Shown: piece by piece, positions 51,554 to 60,543 of the stretch
Layout: the number at the start of each line of letters is the position of its first letter
Position numbering within the stretch: the first letter of the stretch is position 1
Assembly: GCF_900103445.1 (NCBI RefSeq)
Contig: NZ_FNHS01000004.1
Coordinates: 310,001 to 374,000, forward strand
From: Methylobacterium phyllostachyos
GTDB lineage: Bacteria; Pseudomonadota; Alphaproteobacteria; Rhizobiales; Beijerinckiaceae
Reading direction: 5' to 3'
DNA length: 64,000 bases
Notes under the pieces: generated by a model
The model's input: only the letters and a program-made list of their open reading frames with translations
The model's database searches: none
Told to the model about the DNA's origin: nothing
Made by a program: the position numbers and the translations under genes

Positions 51554-52017
51554 GACCGCACCGGATCGGGGAACAAGCCGATCGCCCGGGCGCGTTCCCG
51601 CATGGGCGCATCGAGCCCGTCCGGGAACGGCATGGTACGGAAGCGCAGCTCCGCATCGCAGAGCGCTTTGCCGTCATGGCTGATCGCGGCCTTGGTCACC
51701 GCGTAGCCCGATCCGTCATGCTCCAGGCTCGCGGTCACGGTGAGCTCCGCCCCCGGTCCGACGAAGGAGCGGAACCGCGCCCTGTCGACCCCGGTGAGGA
51801 ACGGCATCCGGGTGAAGTCGAGATGGGCGAGCACGAGATAGCCGGAGGCCTGCGCCATGGTCTCGGTCAGGAGCACGCCCGGCACCAGGGGATGTCCGGG
51901 GAAGTGCCCCTCGAAGACCGGGCTTTCCATCGGCACCCGGGCGAGCGCCTCGATCCGGCCAGCGGCCCTGTCGAGGAGCCGCACGGAGTCGATCATCTCG
52001 AAATATTCGAGGCGCAT
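51550..52017 (-). CDS. FabZ-like 3-hydroxyacyl-ACP dehydratase (FabZXL type)
   Basis: A 155-residue hot-dog dehydratase. The active-site His/Glu are H38 and E52 in FEGHFPGHPLVPGVLLTETM. It most likely dehydrates 3-hydroxyacyl-AcpXL during synthesis of the very-long-chain (27-hydroxyoctacosanoate-type) acyl group of lipid A. It lies 24 bases after acpXL and overlaps the KAS-like gene as ATGA. Confidence 0.88.
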   Translation of the reverse strand: MRLEYFEMIDSVRLLDRAAGRIEALARVPMESPVFEGHFPGHPLVPGVLLTETMAQASGYLVLAHLDFTRMPFLTGVDRARFRSFVGPGAELTVTASLEHDGSGYAVTKAAISHDGKALCDAELRFRTMPFPDGLDAPMRERARAIGLFPDPVRS

Positions 52018-52041
52018 GGCGGGACGATCAGCTGGGGCGCG

Positions 52042-52350
52042 TCAGACCTTGGCAGCCTTCTGGGCCACCAGGGCGTCGATGCGCGCGCACAGGTTCTTGA
52101 GCACGAAATACTGCTCGGCCGGGACCTTGCCCTCGTTGACCTCCTGGGTCCAGCGCTCCAGCGGCAGCTTGATCCCGAAGGCCTTATCGACCGCGAAGGC
52201 GATATCGAGGAAGGCGAGGCTGTCGATGCCGAGGTCGTCGATGGCGTGACTCTCCGGGGTGATCTTCTCCCGCGGGATGTCGGCGGTCTCGGCTATGATG
52301 TCGGCCACGCGCTCGAAGGTGGCGCTACCGTGGGCGGGCTCGTCGGACAT
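52042..52350 (-). CDS. acpXL: Acyl carrier protein AcpXL (lipid A very-long-chain acyl)
   Basis: A 102-residue acyl carrier protein, longer than the normal 78-residue AcpP, as expected for AcpXL. The phosphopantetheine Ser is S44 in [20 protein letters not shown]. The C-terminal extension contains [20 protein letters not shown], a recognisable AcpXL mark. ATG 52350 is used; upstream codons are not conserved-looking. It leads a three-gene run acpXL, fabZ-like, KAS-like. Confidence 0.88.
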   Translation of the reverse strand: MSDEPAHGSATFERVADIIAETADIPREKITPESHAIDDLGIDSLAFLDIAFAVDKAFGIKLPLERWTQEVNEGKVPAEQYFVLKNLCARIDALVAQKAAKV

Positions 52351-52651
52351 GTCTTCTCGCGGGCTGGACGGATTCCGGATCGGTCGGGCGGGAGCCCCCT
52401 CGCCACCGGACAGCCCCGGCACGCCCCGCGCGACCACCCTCAGCGTCTACGGGCCTCATACGCGGCCCCGTCGGATGGCGGCGACCTCTACACGAGGGTG
52501 TCAGAGGCGGCAACCTTGGCGGGCCGAGCGACGTTTCAGGGCTTGTCCACAGGCGGGCGTCGCTGCTCCTGCGGGCAGTCGTACCGCTTCCGCCCCACCG
52601 GCCCTAGCTGAAGGGCGGGATGCCGGCCGCGTTCGCAGGAGATGAAGACGG
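52351..52651. other. Intergenic region between acpXL and the AI-2E transporter gene
   Basis: About 300 bases between divergent genes, presumably holding both promoters. I cannot define a -35/-10 pair with confidence and see no other element. Confidence 0.4.
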
Positions 52652-53773
52652 ATGCCACCGATCACCAAGCCCGCGCGCCCGCCAGCGCGGATCGCGGAGG
52701 CGCCGCCGCTCCCACCGCACGAGCAGGCCCGTTCGCAGGGAGCGGCGCGCGTCCTGCTTGTCCTGGCGCTCTCGGCGCTCGGTCTGTGGATCCTGCACCG
52801 GTTCCTGCCGGCTCTCGCCTGGGCGGTAGTTTTGGCGATCGCCCTGTTCCCGCTCTACAACAAGCTGGAGCGCCGCTTCCCGCCCGGCAAACACAATCTC
52901 CTGCTGCCCTCGCTGATGACCGCGGCCGTGGCCCTGGTCTTTCTGGCACCGCTGGCGGTCCTCGGCGTCCAGGCGGCCCGAGAGGCCCACGACGTGGCCG
53001 ATTTCGTGCGCAATGCCGAGGCCAACGGCATCCCGGCGCCCGAATTCCTCCAGCACCTGCCCTACGGCGCCGCGCAGGCAACCGCGTGGTGGAACGAAAA
53101 TCTCAACCACGCGCAGGCGGGCACGGACCTGCTGCACCGGTTCGAGAACCACTCGGTGATCGGCACCTCCCGCGATCTCGGGCGGGAGATCGTCCGGCGG
53201 ATCGTGCTGTTCGGCTTCAGCCTCGTGGCCCTGTTCTTCCTGTTCCGCGACTGGCGCACGGTGCGGGACCAGTCGCTGACCGCCTGCCAAAAGTTGTTTG
53301 GGCCGCGGGGCGAGCGCGTCGCCCGCCAGATGGTGGCCTCGATCCACGGCACCGTGGACGGCCTCGTCCTCGTCGGCCTCGGCGAGGGCGTCCTGCTTGG
53401 CATCGTCTACTACTTCGCGGGCGTGCCGCACCCGGTGCTGCTCGGCGCTTTCACGGCGGTGGCGGCGATGATCCCGTTCGGCGCGGCCATCGCCATCGCC
53501 ATCGCGGCGCTGCTGCTGGTGGCGGCGGGCGCGACGAAGGCGGCCCTCGTGGTGGCGGCGGCCGGCCTCGTCGTGACCTTCGTGGCCGACCACTTCGTGC
53601 GTCCGGCCCTGATCGGCGGCACCACGAAGCTGCCGTTCCTCTGGGTGCTGCTCGGTATCCTCGGCGGCGTCGAGACCTTCGGACTGCTCGGCCTGTTCGT
53701 CGGCCCGGCCGTGATGGCGGCCCTGGTGCTCCTCTGGAGGGAGTTCACCCAGGGCCACGACGAAAAGGTCTGA
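52652..53773 (+). CDS. AI-2E family transporter
   Basis: A 373-residue membrane protein of the AI-2E/TqsA (UPF0118) family. Typical parts are LHRFLPALAWAVVLAIALFP, MVASIHGTVDGLVLVGLGEG, GVPHPVLLGAFTAVAAMIPF and LGGVETFGLLGLFVGPAVMA. About eight membrane segments are predicted. Members export diverse small molecules or act in ion exchange; an autoinducer-2 role should not be assumed. It is convergent with the nuclease gene. Confidence 0.88.
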   Translation: MPPITKPARPPARIAEAPPLPPHEQARSQGAARVLLVLALSALGLWILHRFLPALAWAVVLAIALFPLYNKLERRFPPGKHNLLLPSLMTAAVALVFLAPLAVLGVQAAREAHDVADFVRNAEANGIPAPEFLQHLPYGAAQATAWWNENLNHAQAGTDLLHRFENHSVIGTSRDLGREIVRRIVLFGFSLVALFFLFRDWRTVRDQSLTACQKLFGPRGERVARQMVASIHGTVDGLVLVGLGEGVLLGIVYYFAGVPHPVLLGAFTAVAAMIPFGAAIAIAIAALLLVAAGATKAALVVAAAGLVVTFVADHFVRPALIGGTTKLPFLWVLLGILGGVETFGLLGLFVGPAVMAALVLLWREFTQGHDEKV

Positions 53774-53779
53774 GCGGCC

Positions 53780-54277
53780 CTACTCGTCCGCGCCGGCCGA
53801 GGCCTCGACCCGGCGCCGGTCATGGCGCCAATCGGCCGGCTTCTCGAAGGTGCCGGCCCAGATCCCGCGTCGGGTCGCCCAGGCGTGCCCCTCCTGCGCC
53901 ACGTAGGCCGTCGTCACCTGGCGGCTGGCCAGTGCGAGGCCCTGGGCGGCCATCCAGGCGGACAGGTCCTCCCCGTGAACCTGGCAGAGGCCGACGAGGC
54001 GCCCCCCGGCCACCGGCCCATGCTTCTCGCAGGTGACCGGAGCGCTGCCGATCCGTGCGCGCAGGGCGTGCGCCGCCTCGCGACCACAGCGGTATTCCAG
54101 GCCCTTCGCGGTCTCGCAGCTCTGTGCCGTCTCGGGCGCGTCGATGCCGTAGAGGTGGATGCGGGTTCCCTGGACCTCGATCGTGTCGCCGTCGATCACG
54201 GTCGCCGGACCGCTGATCGTTCCCGCCGCGGCGGCAGGTCCACAGAGGAGGAGCAGGGCGAGCGTCGGTCTGATCAT
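53780..54277 (-). CDS. Secreted thermonuclease-family nuclease
   Basis: A 165-residue staphylococcal-nuclease-fold protein. The signal peptide (RPTLALLLLCGPAAAA) is followed by ATVIDGDTIEVQGTRIHLYG, then IDAPETAQSCETAKG with the catalytic acidic residue, and LVGLCQVHGEDLSAWMAAQG. The C-terminal block GHAWATRRGIWAGTFEKPAD is typical of this group. It probably degrades extracytoplasmic nucleic acids. Confidence 0.88.
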   Translation of the reverse strand: MIRPTLALLLLCGPAAAAGTISGPATVIDGDTIEVQGTRIHLYGIDAPETAQSCETAKGLEYRCGREAAHALRARIGSAPVTCEKHGPVAGGRLVGLCQVHGEDLSAWMAAQGLALASRQVTTAYVAQEGHAWATRRGIWAGTFEKPADWRHDRRRVEASAGADE

Positions 54278-54906
54278 CGGATTGGTGTCCAGGGCGCAGG
54301 GGGTCGGTAGCGGGCGCCTGCGGTAGCGGGACCCTGTCGGATCAATATGGCGATTTTGCCAAGGCGCCTGAGGCTTAGGGAAGCGCGATCAGGCGAACGC
54401 TCAGAGCGCGTCGGAAAATCCGTCTCGCCACGGGTCGCCTGTCTACGCTACACGCATCCCCTGGGCACGATCGGCACCGGTTGCGGGAGAGTGGGCGGCG
54501 GTGCAGGACTGGAACCGGGGCCTTCGCTAGGTCCGCCGTCTCGAGCGTATCGCGCGACTGGCGCGGGGGGCTCGCGATCAATGCGAGGCACGTCTGGGGC
54601 ATGACGATCCGGACCGAAACCCCGGTGTCGTAGCCCCGCGCGCCAGCCTCGACAGGCCGGGAGCTGGACCGAGGACACCGGATCGAGACCACGAAGCCGG
54701 CCGCCGAGCAGGCCGGCGATGTGTCACCTTAATGCCCCAAGCCCGCACATTCCGATTCCACCGGCCAGCCCGCTCAAGCCAAAGGACCGGATTTGCGCTA
54801 AGCGTGACGGTGGGGTGGGCTTGATCGGATCCTAACGGAACGGCAAACCTTGGCTGTTTTCGTCTCACAGACTCGGATCGGAAAAGGCCGGAAGGGCTTG
54901 TTCAAC
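54278..54906. other. Long intergenic region upstream of tolC
   Basis: About 630 bases. Open frames on the minus strand (e.g. 54375-54692) have Arg/Pro/Ser-rich translations with no family features. I see no gene, RNA or repeat that I can support. In many relatives a protein-L-isoaspartate methyltransferase gene precedes tolC; it is absent here. Confidence 0.45.
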
Positions 54907-56562
54907 GTGACACGACGTCCACCAGTGAGTCGCTCCACGTTCCGCACACTCGGAATGATGGCGTCCGGACTCGCGATCTCGGTTGCGGCCCCGGCCAGCG
55001 CCGAGACACTGGAGAGCGCTCTCGCAAAGGCCTATCAGGGCAATCCAAGCCTCAATGCCAGCCGCGCCGGCGTGCGCGCGATCGATGAGAACGTGGCCAT
55101 CGCCCAATCCGGGTACCGGCCGCAGGTCAATGTCGGCGCCTCCATCGGCGTTCAGTTTCTCCAGACCCGCAGCTCAAGCACGGTGGCCTCCGAAGCCGGC
55201 GCCGCGAGCACGGGCGCGACGACGGCGACCACCGGGACCTCACTCGGCGGAACGTCCGGCGTGGGAGCGAGCCTCGGGACGTCAACCGGACTCGGGACAT
55301 CGACGGGCACTACGGGTATCGGTACCACCGGGATCGGATCCGCCGGCACGTCCTCGTCCGGAGCGAGCGGCACATCGGGCGCCGGCGGCGGCGTTGCGAC
55401 CTCTTCTACGGCAACCACGGCCCAGACGATCACCTCGAACCGGACGGTCCGGTCGACTTACCTCCCGAGCTCGGCGAGCCTGACCGTCTCGCAGACGATC
55501 TTCAACGGCTTCCAGACCGACAACCTGACGCGGCGCGCCGAATCGAACGTCTACAGCCAGCGCGAGACCCTGCGCTACACGGAGCTGACCGTCCTCTACA
55601 ACGCCGTTCAGGCGTATATGAACGTGCTCAGCAACACCGCCACGCTGGAGCTGAACCGGAACAACGTCGAGGTTCTCGAAGAGCAGCTCCGGCAGACTCG
55701 CGACCGTTTCAACGTCGGCGAGGTGACCCGGACCGACGTCGCCCAGGCCGAGGCGCGGCTCGCCGGCGCGCGCTCGCAGGTCAGCGCGGCCGAATCGGCG
55801 CTGCGCACCAGCATCGGCATCTACAGGCAGAATATCGGCGTCGAGCCGCGCCAGCTCGCCCCCGGCCGGCCCCTGGACCGGTTCGTGCCGGCCTCACTGG
55901 ATGCGGCCATCGCGGTCGGCCTCCGGGAGCATCCGCAGATCGTCTCGGCCATCCACGCCGTCGACGCCGCGGAGGCGCAGGTCAAGGTTCTCGAGGGGCA
56001 GCTCGCCCCGAACCTGAGCGTTCAGGGCTCGTTGAGCCAAGTCTACGATCAGACCGGCCCGAACCAAGCCTATTTCGTCGGCTTCGTCGGCGGCCGGCTC
56101 AACATCCCGATCTACGAGGGCGGACAGACCTACGCCCAGATCCGCCAGGCCAAGGAGACGGTCGGCCAGAGCCGTATCCTGGTCGATCAGGTCCGCGATC
56201 AGGTCCGGGCGCAGATCGTCGATTTCTGGGGCCGCCTGGAAGCCGCGAAGGCCCAGGTCATCGCGGCTCAGGCGCAGGTCCAGGCCAACGAAGTTGCGCT
56301 GAACGGCGTGCGCGAGGAAGCGCGCGTCGGTCAGCGCACCACCCTCGACGTACTCAACGCGCAGCAGGAACTGTTGAACTCCCGCGTGAACCTCATCGTC
56401 GCCCAGCGTGACCGGGTGATCTACTCCTACGGCGTGGTCCAGGCGATCGGACAGCTCACCGCCCGGTTCACCGCGCTGCCGGTCGAATACTACAGCGCTA
56501 AGGTGCACTACGATCAGGTCAAGGATCTGTGGTTCGGCCTGCGCACCCCGGATGGCCGCTGA
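54907..56562 (+). CDS. tolC: TolC-family outer-membrane efflux protein with Gly/Ser/Thr-rich insert
   Basis: A 551-residue TolC-like channel of type I secretion and multidrug efflux. The signal peptide includes GMMASGLAISVAAPASA. The first helical half starts LESALAKAYQGNPSLNASRA. It contains the family motifs SASLTVSQTIFNGFQTDN, NVLSNTATLELNRNNVEVLE and ARVGQRTTLDVLNAQQELLN. An insert of about 85 residues (about 89-175), almost entirely Gly, Ser, Thr and Ala, sits where TolC has its first surface beta loop. GTG 54907 gives a normal signal peptide; TTG 54850 would add 19 residues. popZ and valS follow. Confidence 0.9.
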   Translation: MTRRPPVSRSTFRTLGMMASGLAISVAAPASAETLESALAKAYQGNPSLNASRAGVRAIDENVAIAQSGYRPQVNVGASIGVQFLQTRSSSTVASEAGAASTGATTATTGTSLGGTSGVGASLGTSTGLGTSTGTTGIGTTGIGSAGTSSSGASGTSGAGGGVATSSTATTAQTITSNRTVRSTYLPSSASLTVSQTIFNGFQTDNLTRRAESNVYSQRETLRYTELTVLYNAVQAYMNVLSNTATLELNRNNVEVLEEQLRQTRDRFNVGEVTRTDVAQAEARLAGARSQVSAAESALRTSIGIYRQNIGVEPRQLAPGRPLDRFVPASLDAAIAVGLREHPQIVSAIHAVDAAEAQVKVLEGQLAPNLSVQGSLSQVYDQTGPNQAYFVGFVGGRLNIPIYEGGQTYAQIRQAKETVGQSRILVDQVRDQVRAQIVDFWGRLEAAKAQVIAAQAQVQANEVALNGVREEARVGQRTTLDVLNAQQELLNSRVNLIVAQRDRVIYSYGVVQAIGQLTARFTALPVEYYSAKVHYDQVKDLWFGLRTPDGR

Positions 56563-56683
56563 CGCCTTTTCCACGGGGAGTGTGGTGAAAGCGCGCTTGC
56601 CGCAACGAAACGGCATGGAATACTGATTGAACATCGACCCGGTCGGGTCACGTTCCAGTCTCCCATGCCGAGTGCGCCTGCCG

Positions 56684-57274
56684 ATGAGTGCAGCTAGCCC
56701 CAAGATCCCGGACACGAAACTCCAGGACAAGGCTGCCGATAAGGCGCAGGAACCTTCCATGGAAGAGATCCTCGCCTCGATCCGGCGGATCATCGCCGAC
56801 GATCAGGCGACCAAGCCTGCCGAAGTCGTCCCTGAGCCGGAACTGGACGACGTGCTCGACCTCGCCGAGGTCGCCCAGCCGGTCGCACGTCCCCGTGCCG
56901 TCGTGCCGGAGCCGGAGCCCGAACCGCTCGATTTCGATGCGATCGACTTCGATGCGCCGGCCTTCGAGCCGGAACCCGTGCCGGTCGCGGCAGCGCCCAC
57001 GCCGGCACCGCCGCAGCCCGTCGTGCAGGCCGCCAAGCCGCGCGAGCCGGAGCCCGAGCCGGAGGCCCTGGTCTCGCCGGCCACCGATGCCAGTGTCAGC
57101 GGCGCCTTCAACCTGCTCGCCCACACCGTCCTGACCCAGAACGCGCGGACCCTGGAGGATCTCGTCAAGGAGATGCTGCGGCCGATGCTGAAATCCTGGC
57201 TCGACGACAATCTGCCGGCCGTGGTCGAGCGGTTGGTGCGCGCCGAGATCGAGCGGGTCTCGCGCGGTCGCTGA
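56684..57274 (+). CDS. popZ: Polar organising protein PopZ (DUF2497)
   Basis: A 196-residue protein with the three-part PopZ layout. The N-terminal helix is PSMEEILASIRRIIADDQ; the middle (about 45-135) is a Pro/Glu/Asp-rich disordered spacer; the C-terminal helices are FNLLAHTVLTQNARTLEDLV and MLRPMLKSWLDDNLPAVVER. PopZ forms polar condensates that anchor the chromosome centromere and cell-cycle proteins. ATG 56684 is chosen over an upstream start since the conserved helix follows. The order tolC-popZ-valS is common in Hyphomicrobiales. Confidence 0.92.
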   Translation: MSAASPKIPDTKLQDKAADKAQEPSMEEILASIRRIIADDQATKPAEVVPEPELDDVLDLAEVAQPVARPRAVVPEPEPEPLDFDAIDFDAPAFEPEPVPVAAAPTPAPPQPVVQAAKPREPEPEPEALVSPATDASVSGAFNLLAHTVLTQNARTLEDLVKEMLRPMLKSWLDDNLPAVVERLVRAEIERVSRGR

Positions 57275-57387
57275 GCGTCACGCCTGGGTACGGCGGCCGC
57301 GGGTCCCCGGCCGTGTGTTGACGGAAGCGGCGTGACGGTCGAAAGCGGGTCCAATCCCCTTTGGACAAGCGCCCGCCCGTACCCGCG

Positions 57388-60105
57388 ATGATGGACAAGA
57401 CCTTCGAGCCCGCCTCCGTCGAGGCGCGGATCTCCGCCGCCTGGGAAGAGGCGGGCGCCTTCCGCGCCGGCCGTCCCGAGCGCGCCGGCGCTCCGCCATA
57501 CTGCATCGTGATCCCGCCGCCGAACGTGACGGGCTCCCTGCATATGGGCCACGCCCTCAACAACACGCTGCAGGACGTGCTCTGCCGGTTCGAGCGGATG
57601 CGCGGCAAGGACGTGCTCTGGCAGCCCGGGACCGACCATGCCGGCATCGCCACCCAGATGGTGGTGGAGCGGCGGATGGCAGAGGCTCGGGAGCCCGGCC
57701 GCCGGGAGATCGGCCGCGCGGCCTTCGTCGAGAAGGTCTGGGCCTGGAAGGCGGAATCCGGCGGGGCGATCGTCAACCAGCTCAAGCGGCTGGGCGCCTC
57801 CTGCGACTGGTCGCGGGAGCGCTTCACCATGGACGAGGGCCTGAGCCGCGCCGTGCTCAAGACCTTCGTGGAGCTGCACCGGCAGGGCTTGATCTACCGC
57901 GACAAGCGGCTGGTGAACTGGGATCCGAAGTTCCAGACCGCGATCTCGGACCTGGAAGTCCAGCAGGTCGAGGTGAAGGGCCATCTCTGGCACTTCGACT
58001 ACCCAGTGGTCGATGACGCCGGCAACGAGACCGGCGCCGTCATCACGGTGGCGACCACCCGCCCCGAGACGATGCTGGGCGATACCGGCGTCGCGGTCCA
58101 TCCCGAGGATGCGCGCTACACGGCGCTGGTCGGCAAGCGCGTCCGCCTGCCGTTGGTCGGGCGGCTGATCCCGATCGTCGCCGACGAGTATTCCGATCCC
58201 GAGAAGGGCACCGGCGCGGTCAAGATCACCCCGGCCCATGACTTCAACGATTTCGAGGTTGGCCGTCGGCATGGGCTCGGCCTGATCAACATCCTCGACG
58301 CCGAGGGCCGGATGCTGCTCGACGGCAATGCGGCCTTCCTCGAGGGCACATCGCCCGAACCGGAGGCCCTGGCACTCCACGGCCGCGACCGGACGCAGGC
58401 GCGCAAGGACGTGGTCGCCTTGATGGAGGCGCGCGGCCGCCTGCGCACGATTGAGCCGAACACCCACACGGTCCCGCACGGCGACCGCTCGGGCGTCGTC
58501 ATCGAGCCGTATCTCACCGACCAGTGGTACGTGAACGTCAAGCCGCTCGCCGAGCGCGCCCTCCAGGCGGTGCGCGACGGGCAGACGAAGTTCGTCCCGG
58601 AGAATTACGAAAAGATCTTCTTCCAGTGGCTCAACAACATCGAGCCCTGGTGCATCTCGCGCCAGCTCTGGTGGGGCCACCAGATTCCGGTCTGGTACGA
58701 CGAGGCGGGCGGCATCTTCGTCGCCGAGAGCGAGGACGAGGCGCTGGCCCAGGCTGCCGCGAAGCACGGCCGGCCGGTGACGCTCACCCGGGACGCGGAC
58801 GTCCTCGACACGTGGTTCTCCTCTGCGCTCTGGCCGTTCTCGACGCTCGGCTGGCCGGATTCGACCCCGGAACTCGCCCGCTTCTACCCGACCAACACCC
58901 TGGTGACCGGCAAGGACATCCTGTTCTTCTGGGTCGCCCGGATGATGATGATGGGCCTGCACCTCACCGACCGGGCGCCCTTCGACACGGTCTACCTGCA
59001 CACCCTGGTGCGGGACGCGTCGGGTGCGAAGATGTCGAAGTCGAAGGGCAACGTCGTCGATCCCCTCGAACTCATCGAGAAGATGGGCGCGGATGCCCTC
59101 CGCTTCACGCTGTGTGCGCTGGCCGTCCAGGGCCGCGACATCAAGCTGTCGGAGGATCGAGTCAAGGATTACCGCAACTTCACGACTAAGCTCTGGAACG
59201 CGGCCCGCTTCGCCGAGCTGAACGGCTGCCGCCTGGATCCGGCCTTCGACCCGCGCGCCGTCACGGGCGCCATCAACCGCTGGGCGCTGACCGAGGCGGC
59301 CCGCGCGGTAGACGAGGTGACGGCGGCGCTGGAAGCCTTCCGCTTCAACGACGCAGCGAGCGCGGCCTACCGCTTCGTCTGGAATATCTTCTGCGATTGG
59401 TATCTCGAACTCGCCAAGCCCGTGCTGCAGGGCGAGAGCGTCGATCCGGCCGTCCGGGCGGAGACGCAGGCGAGCGTGGCGTTCCTGATCGATCAGGTTG
59501 CCAAGCTCCTGCACCCATTCATGCCGTTCCTCACCGAGGAGCTGTGGGCGATCAAGGGCGCCGACCTGCCGGAGCGCGGCCTCCTGACCCTGTCGTCCTG
59601 GCCGGAGCTCGCGGGCCTCACCGATACGGCAGCCGAAGCCGAGGTCGGCTTCGTGGTCGATCTCGTCAGCCAGATCCGCTCGGCCCGCTCCGAGACGAAC
59701 GTGCCGGCCGCGGCGCAGATCCCCCTGGTGATGGTCGGCTCGGATTCGGAGGTCCGAGCGCGGGTCGAGGCGTGGCGGGACACGCTTCTGCGCCTCGCGC
59801 GCCTGTCCGAGATCACCTTCGCGGAAACGCCGCCGAAGAACTCGGTCCAGCTTCTGGTGCGCGGCAGTGTTGCCGCGCTGCCGCTGGAGGGCGTCGTCGA
59901 CCTCGCCGCCGAGGTGGCCCGTCTTCGAAAGGAGCAGGGGAAGGCGGAGGGCGAGATCAAGAAGATCGACGCCAAGCTCGGCAACGCCGACTTCGTCGCC
60001 CGCGCGCCCGAGGAGATCATCGAGGAGAACCGCGAGCGGCGGGAGACCCAGGCGGCCTTACTCGCGAAGATCGAGGAGGCGCTCGCTCGGCTGAGCGGCG
60101 ATTGA
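57388..60105 (+). CDS. valS: Valyl-tRNA synthetase
   Basis: A 905-residue class I aminoacyl-tRNA synthetase that charges tRNA-Val. HIGH motif as HMGH (from residue 52, in PPPNVTGSLHMGHALNNTLQ); the editing (CP1) domain spans about 190-340 (TTRPETMLGDTGVAVHPED); KMSKS is at 548-552 (GAKMSKSKGNVVDPLELIEK). The anticodon-binding domain follows, then a C-terminal coiled coil (about 835-905, VARLRKEQGKAEGEIKKIDA). Start ATG 57388 is preferred to a TTG nine codons upstream; neither has a strong ribosome site. Confidence 0.97.
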   Translation: MMDKTFEPASVEARISAAWEEAGAFRAGRPERAGAPPYCIVIPPPNVTGSLHMGHALNNTLQDVLCRFERMRGKDVLWQPGTDHAGIATQMVVERRMAEAREPGRREIGRAAFVEKVWAWKAESGGAIVNQLKRLGASCDWSRERFTMDEGLSRAVLKTFVELHRQGLIYRDKRLVNWDPKFQTAISDLEVQQVEVKGHLWHFDYPVVDDAGNETGAVITVATTRPETMLGDTGVAVHPEDARYTALVGKRVRLPLVGRLIPIVADEYSDPEKGTGAVKITPAHDFNDFEVGRRHGLGLINILDAEGRMLLDGNAAFLEGTSPEPEALALHGRDRTQARKDVVALMEARGRLRTIEPNTHTVPHGDRSGVVIEPYLTDQWYVNVKPLAERALQAVRDGQTKFVPENYEKIFFQWLNNIEPWCISRQLWWGHQIPVWYDEAGGIFVAESEDEALAQAAAKHGRPVTLTRDADVLDTWFSSALWPFSTLGWPDSTPELARFYPTNTLVTGKDILFFWVARMMMMGLHLTDRAPFDTVYLHTLVRDASGAKMSKSKGNVVDPLELIEKMGADALRFTLCALAVQGRDIKLSEDRVKDYRNFTTKLWNAARFAELNGCRLDPAFDPRAVTGAINRWALTEAARAVDEVTAALEAFRFNDAASAAYRFVWNIFCDWYLELAKPVLQGESVDPAVRAETQASVAFLIDQVAKLLHPFMPFLTEELWAIKGADLPERGLLTLSSWPELAGLTDTAAEAEVGFVVDLVSQIRSARSETNVPAAAQIPLVMVGSDSEVRARVEAWRDTLLRLARLSEITFAETPPKNSVQLLVRGSVAALPLEGVVDLAAEVARLRKEQGKAEGEIKKIDAKLGNADFVARAPEEIIEENRERRETQAALLAKIEEALARLSGD

Positions 60106-60133
60106 AGGCTTCAGCCAGCCGCGCAACTCGTGG

Positions 60134-60151
60134 AGGCCTCCTCGGAGGCCT
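60134..60151 (+). terminator. Hairpin after valS
   Basis: AGGCCTCC and GGAGGCCT pair perfectly over 8 bases with a very short loop, 28 bases after the valS stop. TTC follows. A probable terminator. Confidence 0.45.
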
Positions 60152-60245
60152 TCGCAGCGCTCTGGCACTTCAGGATGAGGTCGAGAGCAGGACATCTGCG
60201 ATCGCGTGACCGGATGCGATCGCTGATGCCGCGCACGTGGTTGGC

Positions 60246-60440
60246 ATGGGCACGACGATCACGCTCGATGACAACCTCGTCGAGGACGCTCGGCGGTTCA
60301 CCGGCATCCCCGACACATCGGACCTCATGCACGAGGCTCTGCGGGTGCTCATTCAGCGCGAGGTGTCCCGGCGCATCAACCTGCTCGGCGGAAGCGCTCC
60401 GACAGCCACAGCCGGACCGCGCCGAAAACTGGATGCGTGA
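60246..60440 (+). CDS. vapB: VapB-type antitoxin
   Basis: A 64-residue antitoxin of the DUF2191/VapB group: TTITLDDNLVEDARRFTGIP (ribbon-helix-helix type) followed by TSDLMHEALRVLIQREVSRR. The C-terminal tail (LLGGSAPTATAGPRRKLDA) is the part that normally wraps the toxin. ATG 60246 is preferred over a GTG three codons upstream. The toxin gene directly downstream has decayed, so this is an orphan antitoxin that may still bind DNA. Confidence 0.8.
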   Translation: MGTTITLDDNLVEDARRFTGIPDTSDLMHEALRVLIQREVSRRINLLGGSAPTATAGPRRKLDA

Positions 60441-60543
60441 TCATGGCGGACGCGCGTATCTGCAAAGACGATACCGGATCTTGGCGCGCGACCGCCGCTT
60501 GTCTGCCGTGGGCGACCGGCTTGGACCGGGCTACCGGCGCGTG
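60441..60543 (+). pseudogene. Remnant of a vapC toxin gene
   Basis: Directly after vapB, one frame encodes RILARDRRLSAVGDRLG, which resembles the conserved VapC C-terminal end (TRDRRLxAVAxxLG). The PIN-domain N terminus expected right after the antitoxin is missing, and the remnant is in a different frame from the start codon that overlaps the vapB stop. This suggests an internal deletion with a frameshift. The assignment is by short similarity and position only. Confidence 0.45.

Noticed and set aside
56803..59514. A 903-codon open frame on the minus strand opposite valS and popZ
   Set aside because: It is antisense to a textbook valyl-tRNA synthetase with all motifs, and its translation is His/Arg/Gly/Asp-rich without family features. 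Such shadows are common in high-GC DNA.
60437..60540. A full vapC gene starting at the GTG that overlaps the vapB stop
   Set aside because: The frame that begins there does not encode a PIN domain; only a C-terminal-like fragment occurs, in another frame.
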